A DNA stretch of 64,000 nucleotides from Punica granatum. Taxonomy: Eukaryota; Streptophyta; Magnoliopsida; Myrtales; Lythraceae. Position numbers and translations under genes: made by a program. Of the stretch, positions 60,785-64,000 are shown piece by piece (position 1 is the first letter of the stretch; every line of letters starts with the position of its first letter). The stretch is from the NCBI RefSeq assembly GCF_007655135.1, contig NC_045134.1, positions 12,978,982 to 13,042,981 on the forward strand. The letters are read 5' to 3'. Below the pieces are notes generated by a model. It was not told the origin of the DNA, did no database searches, and was given only the letters and a program-made list of their open reading frames with translations.

Positions 60785-61117
60785 ATTGCGCTCTCTATCG
60801 TCTCCCTCTCGCCTTCGCATCGCCAGCAGAGTCAAGTGGCAGCGATCTCCGATCTGCACAGCGTCCCCTGTTCCCCTCCGCCGCTGCACACTGCCCAGCT
60901 GAAAGTTAACGAGGTGCGATCTCCATTTACATGGCCTTGCAATTGCATCTTCTTCTTCTGCCCAAATTAGTATGCTTGATTGGATTGGGTTTTGCCATTG
61001 ATGGGATCCCCACTGTGGTCAATTACCTCCGATTTGCCTCCATTCCTGGTTGCTCCTAAGCTTTGACGCTGATTCTGAGTCTGAAAATTCTTCTATTCGT
61101 CTCCCTTTTTCTAGTCA

Positions 61118-62827
61118 ATGGCGGGACCAGGGAGCTCAATGCTCTACTCGTTTCTTCTGCTCACCGTGATCCTCTCGCTTCAAGAGGTCTACAGAGGGAA
61201 GTTGGCCTCGTCGGAGCTGTTCACTATCCTCGGAGGCTTCACCAGCTCTCTTCTCTTCCTCGTCTCCCTAACGGTGAGCGCTCTGCTCTCTCGCCATGAC
61301 CCCGACATTCATTCTATTCATCCTCGTATTTTGCCCTGCAAAGATGGATGTGATGTTAAAGTGTGAAACTTGGAGCAGTACTTCTTTCTTGTCGGGTTAC
61401 TGGAAAATTGTTCCATTTATATTGAGTAATCCTTGCAAAACTCGTACATTGTGATTTTGCAATCTTCAGTTGTTATGAGGCTTCGATTATATAAATTATG
61501 GGGACAGGAGCAAGTTCGCTTGTGATACTTATTTTTCATGTGTTTGTGGAAATGGTTTTGGCGCTTTCATTGCGTATGTATCATTATTCTGTGTCATAGT
61601 TTGTTTTTTTATGTTTCACGATGCTCTCTCATTGATGTTGGCAATATGTCTCTTCAGTTCATAGGTAATTTTCAGGAGGCAAGTGGCATGAAGACCAGTT
61701 GGGGTGCAGGTGTGCCTCTTTACGACTATTTGCTTATCAATTTTGTTAGTTCTCTCTGATATTGTTTTTCCCGTATCATCATGTGAATTGTGCATCTCCG
61801 TACACCTTATATTGTCCGAGCATATATCTTTTCTTGGTTGTTGTAATGCTGTACACTTAGATATTCCGTATTGATGGGTTGAGGGCCTGTATCAGCTCTA
61901 TGTTATCATAGAAGAAACATGAAACAGTTTGCTAGGCCATTTTTGTTAGACTAATGTTGGGTCTCTGAGAATGAAGATAGGCGACACCTTCACCAAAGAA
62001 GGGAATAGGCAATTTTACTGATAAGAGACTGATTTGATTTGCAGTCATATTAGCTGAAGCAATAGCTCTAATCGCTGCTAGCACTGTTCATCGGGTTTGC
62101 ATCACAACATGGTAAGACTTTTATTGTACGTGTTTTGTCCAATGACGTGCTTTATGATTCTGTACATATTATGTCAAGAGTTCTCGTCAATCATTTTTCA
62201 GAAGTCTTGCTGATTTTGACATCTATCACCCTAAACTACTTGAGTTTACTACGCTTGCAAGTTAAACATCTCATATTGTTTGCTGTGGGACTGCTTAATG
62301 AATTTCTTTGCTCTTGCACAAAGTTATAGCGTTCTTAAAAGAATTGGTTGTGGAACTGGGTAACTGATCTTAGATAACTTTCCTTAGTCAGGACCCTTAA
62401 CAGCTAGCGCTCAGGAATATAAATACTTTTTACAACAGATAACAGGGATTCAAAAATGCTTTATGAACTAACCTTTTACTAAGTTCCATGAACTATAAAA
62501 TGGGAGGACCTGAAATCCGTGATTCACATGCTTTCAATTTGAGCAAATGAAAGTGTTTGCACCTTAGTTTTCAAATGTCAGATGAGATTATGACGCCTGC
62601 AGAATCTTTATAATATAATGGCTGGTGGCTCTTGGATGCTTTTAATTGTTGAAAATATACTGATGCTTTCTTTTTCTTTTCCTTTTTCTTGGATGTGTGA
62701 AATATGCTGATATTATGTCTTGCTATGTCACTGCAGCTTCTTGTTCTCCGCTGGACTGCTTTATGAGGTTAACAAGATTTCGGGATTGATGCTTTCTAAG
62801 AGTGAATCTAAATCCAAGAGGCACTGA
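61118..62827 (+). CDS. KRTCAP2: KRTCAP2/KCP2 family protein, oligosaccharyltransferase accessory subunit
   Basis: Four coding exons, 61118-61273, 61658-61709, 62045-62111 and 62737-62827, all GT-AG, give 121 residues, which fits this small family. The protein begins MAGPGSSMLYSFLLLTVILS. It has three hydrophobic segments: residues about 8-22, 38-55 (ILGGFTSSLLFLVSL) and 70-90 (VILAEAIALIAAST). A fourth weaker one carries TTCFLFSAGLLYEVNKISG, and the Lys-rich tail ends KSKRH. In animals KCP2 is a membrane subunit of the STT3A oligosaccharyltransferase in the ER, which transfers N-glycans to nascent proteins; the plant role is inferred by homology. The C-terminal KxKxx-like basic end (KSKRH) is consistent with ER retention. 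The last exon ends 361 bp from the stop codon of the convergent kinase gene. Confidence 0.93.
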
Positions 62828-63188
62828 GCTCGTTTTACGATTAGCATTAGAATGACTGTGACCAGTAAGTTTTGTTCAAAACTTTCAAATACAGTGAGTT
62901 GTATCAGATATATTACTGAAACCAAGAGCCGAGTACTATCCTTACTGTTGTCAGTTGAACTCGTAAAATCTCATTTAGATACTACATATGCAGTTTATAC
63001 CGTATTGCGGTATGTGATGATTATGTGGGAGTTTAATGGATGATAGTATTTCAAGCCAGAAATAATAAGGGAGTGAGTCTTCATTGCAGTCCACGAATCA
63101 TTATACAGCATACTCCTTATAAATCCCTAACCCAATTATGGTATCTTATAAATCCCAAACACTATCACGAGTTCCTAACTGTACTGCA
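62828..63188. other. convergent 3' region between KRTCAP2 and the kinase gene
   Basis: 361 bp holding both 3' UTRs (tail-to-tail genes). No other feature was seen. Confidence 0.5.
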
Positions 63189-64000
63189 CTAATGCTTGAG
63201 TTTGACTGTGTTAATCTCACTCACAGATGTACTACAACTCGAAAAAGACCTGAATGACTCATGACTGAGAGGCAATGGTCGATCAGGCAGTCTTGGTATG
63301 TCGATATCTCCTTCTAGCATTTTTATAGCCTCAGTGATGGTAGGTCTTAAAGCAACCATCACATGAGCACACAAAATTCCCACACGAACAAACCTCTCCA
63401 TGATCCCTTTGGGGCCTCCATCCCTTATCGACTTGTCGAGAACTTCCTCCACATTTCTAGACTTCATGTGCATCCACGCCCAGTCGGTGATCAGAAGAAC
63501 CGAGGAGTCTGAGATATCGAGCACCTTTCTTCCGCTCATGATCTCAAGGATCACAATTCCAAAACTGTAGACATCGCTCTTTTCAGTTAGTTGCCCATAG
63601 AGGGCATATTCCGGCGCGAGATACCCATAAGTGCCGGCAACTCTAGTTGTGAGATGAGACTGGCCTTCGCGGCTCTGCTTGGCCAGCCCGAAATCAGAAA
63701 CCCTAGCCTTCATATCCATGTCAAGAAGAATGTTTGTCGACTTTATGTCTCGATGATATATGGCGGGTTTAATCCCATAATGCAGGTAAGCAATCCCTTT
63801 AGCCACGTCCAAGATTATGTTCTTACGCAATGGCCAAGTTAGATTGTTTATCCCATGGGATAAACTATCGCTGAGGCTTCCATTCGACATGTAGTCGTAA
63901 ACGAGAAATCTCATCTTACCCCGGAAATCATCGCTCGTGACACAGCAGCCTCGGAGAGAGAGGAGATTCCTGTGCCTTATGGTGCTGATAATATTGACCT
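63189..64000 (-). CDS. receptor-like protein kinase, C-terminal kinase part (At1g11050-like), truncated by window edge
   Basis: Open minus-strand frame from the right edge to a stop at 63189-63191 (270 codons visible). It enters in the N-lobe (VNIISTIRHRNLLSLRGCC), then the hinge LVYDYMSNGSLSDSL, the catalytic loop YHRDIKSTNILLD, the activation segment DFGLAKQ ... VAGTYGYLAPEYA, and the C-lobe SDVYSFGIVILEIMSGRK. It ends in EINTVKLKH. All C-lobe catalytic residues (HRD, DFG, APE) are present, so it should be an active Ser/Thr kinase of the RD type. The phrases VAKGIAYLHYGIKPAIYHRD and LITDWAW match best the plant receptor-like kinase group of Arabidopsis At1g11050, from memory. The extracellular domain, membrane span and ATP-binding Lys lie beyond the edge, so ligand and localisation cannot be judged. 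No intron is seen in the visible part. Confidence 0.93.
   Translation of the reverse strand, partial: VNIISTIRHRNLLSLRGCCVTSDDFRGKMRFLVYDYMSNGSLSDSLSHGINNLTWPLRKNIILDVAKGIAYLHYGIKPAIYHRDIKSTNILLDMDMKARVSDFGLAKQSREGQSHLTTRVAGTYGYLAPEYALYGQLTEKSDVYSFGIVILEIMSGRKVLDISDSSVLLITDWAWMHMKSRNVEEVLDKSIRDGGPKGIMERFVRVGILCAHVMVALRPTITEAIKMLEGDIDIPRLPDRPLPLSHESFRSFSSCSTSVSEINTVKLKH

Noticed and set aside
1..64000. CRISPR arrays, bacterial operons, phage genes, riboswitches
   Set aside because: Both strands were scanned; the DNA is plant nuclear and no regularly spaced repeats or prokaryotic gene organisation were seen. No tRNA, rRNA or snRNA gene was recognised either.

Overview
This is plant nuclear DNA, most likely from a woody or herbaceous eudicot. 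The evidence is intron-containing genes with plant-only families (a B-class floral MADS-box gene with the canonical 188/67/62/100/30-nt exon series, a chloroplast-type NAD kinase 2, a TCHQD-class glutathione transferase), AT-rich introns and spacers, and a dense load of Ty1/copia, Ty3/gypsy, TRIM, MULE, hAT, LINE and SINE-like sequence. I do not name a species.

Layout. 1-2510: the 5' end of a minus-strand copia element (LTR, primer-binding site, gag start) running off the left edge. 5.2-5.6 kb: a decayed dehydrin-like reading frame with two recognisable K-segments. 6.07-12.36 kb: a decayed copia element with both LTRs, carrying a nested TRIM and a gypsy-like fragment. 14.04-14.97 kb: a GC-rich foldback MULE with a 9-bp target duplication. 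17.85-18.89 kb: TCHQD glutathione transferase (2 coding exons). 19.22-23.60 kb: a short-LTR copia element, internally deleted. 23.86-25.04 kb: a second MULE-like inverted-repeat element. 25.27-27.14 kb: a non-autonomous hAT element. 27.74-30.39 kb (minus): PISTILLATA/GLOBOSA, all 7 exons. 30.5-39.8 kb: AT-rich spacer with SINE, LINE, TRIM and gypsy remnants. 39.84-45.29 kb: NAD kinase 2, 8 coding exons, 997 codons plus stop. 47.3-48.1 kb: an LTR-like stretch and a degenerate minisatellite. 48.36-55.12 kb: a young short-LTR copia element (target duplication GTTAC) split by a 1.7-kb solo LTR (target duplication GCAGC) of the same family as the element at the left edge. 55.15-55.63 kb: a MITE. 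55.9-58.2 kb (minus): a gypsy pol remnant. 61.12-62.83 kb: KRTCAP2/KCP2, 4 exons. 63.19-64.0 kb (minus): the C-terminal kinase domain of a receptor-like kinase, cut by the right edge.

The five host genes are unrelated in function (floral identity, NADP supply in plastids, redox/conjugation, ER N-glycosylation, signalling), so there is no operon-like or cluster logic. About half of the window is transposon-derived. I saw no convincing sign of a new multi-gene system. The points most worth checking are the nested solo LTR, the non-TG LTR termini, the GC-AG intron in PI, the pseudo-phosphatase domain in NADK2, the possible Pack-MULE and the dehydrin relic.
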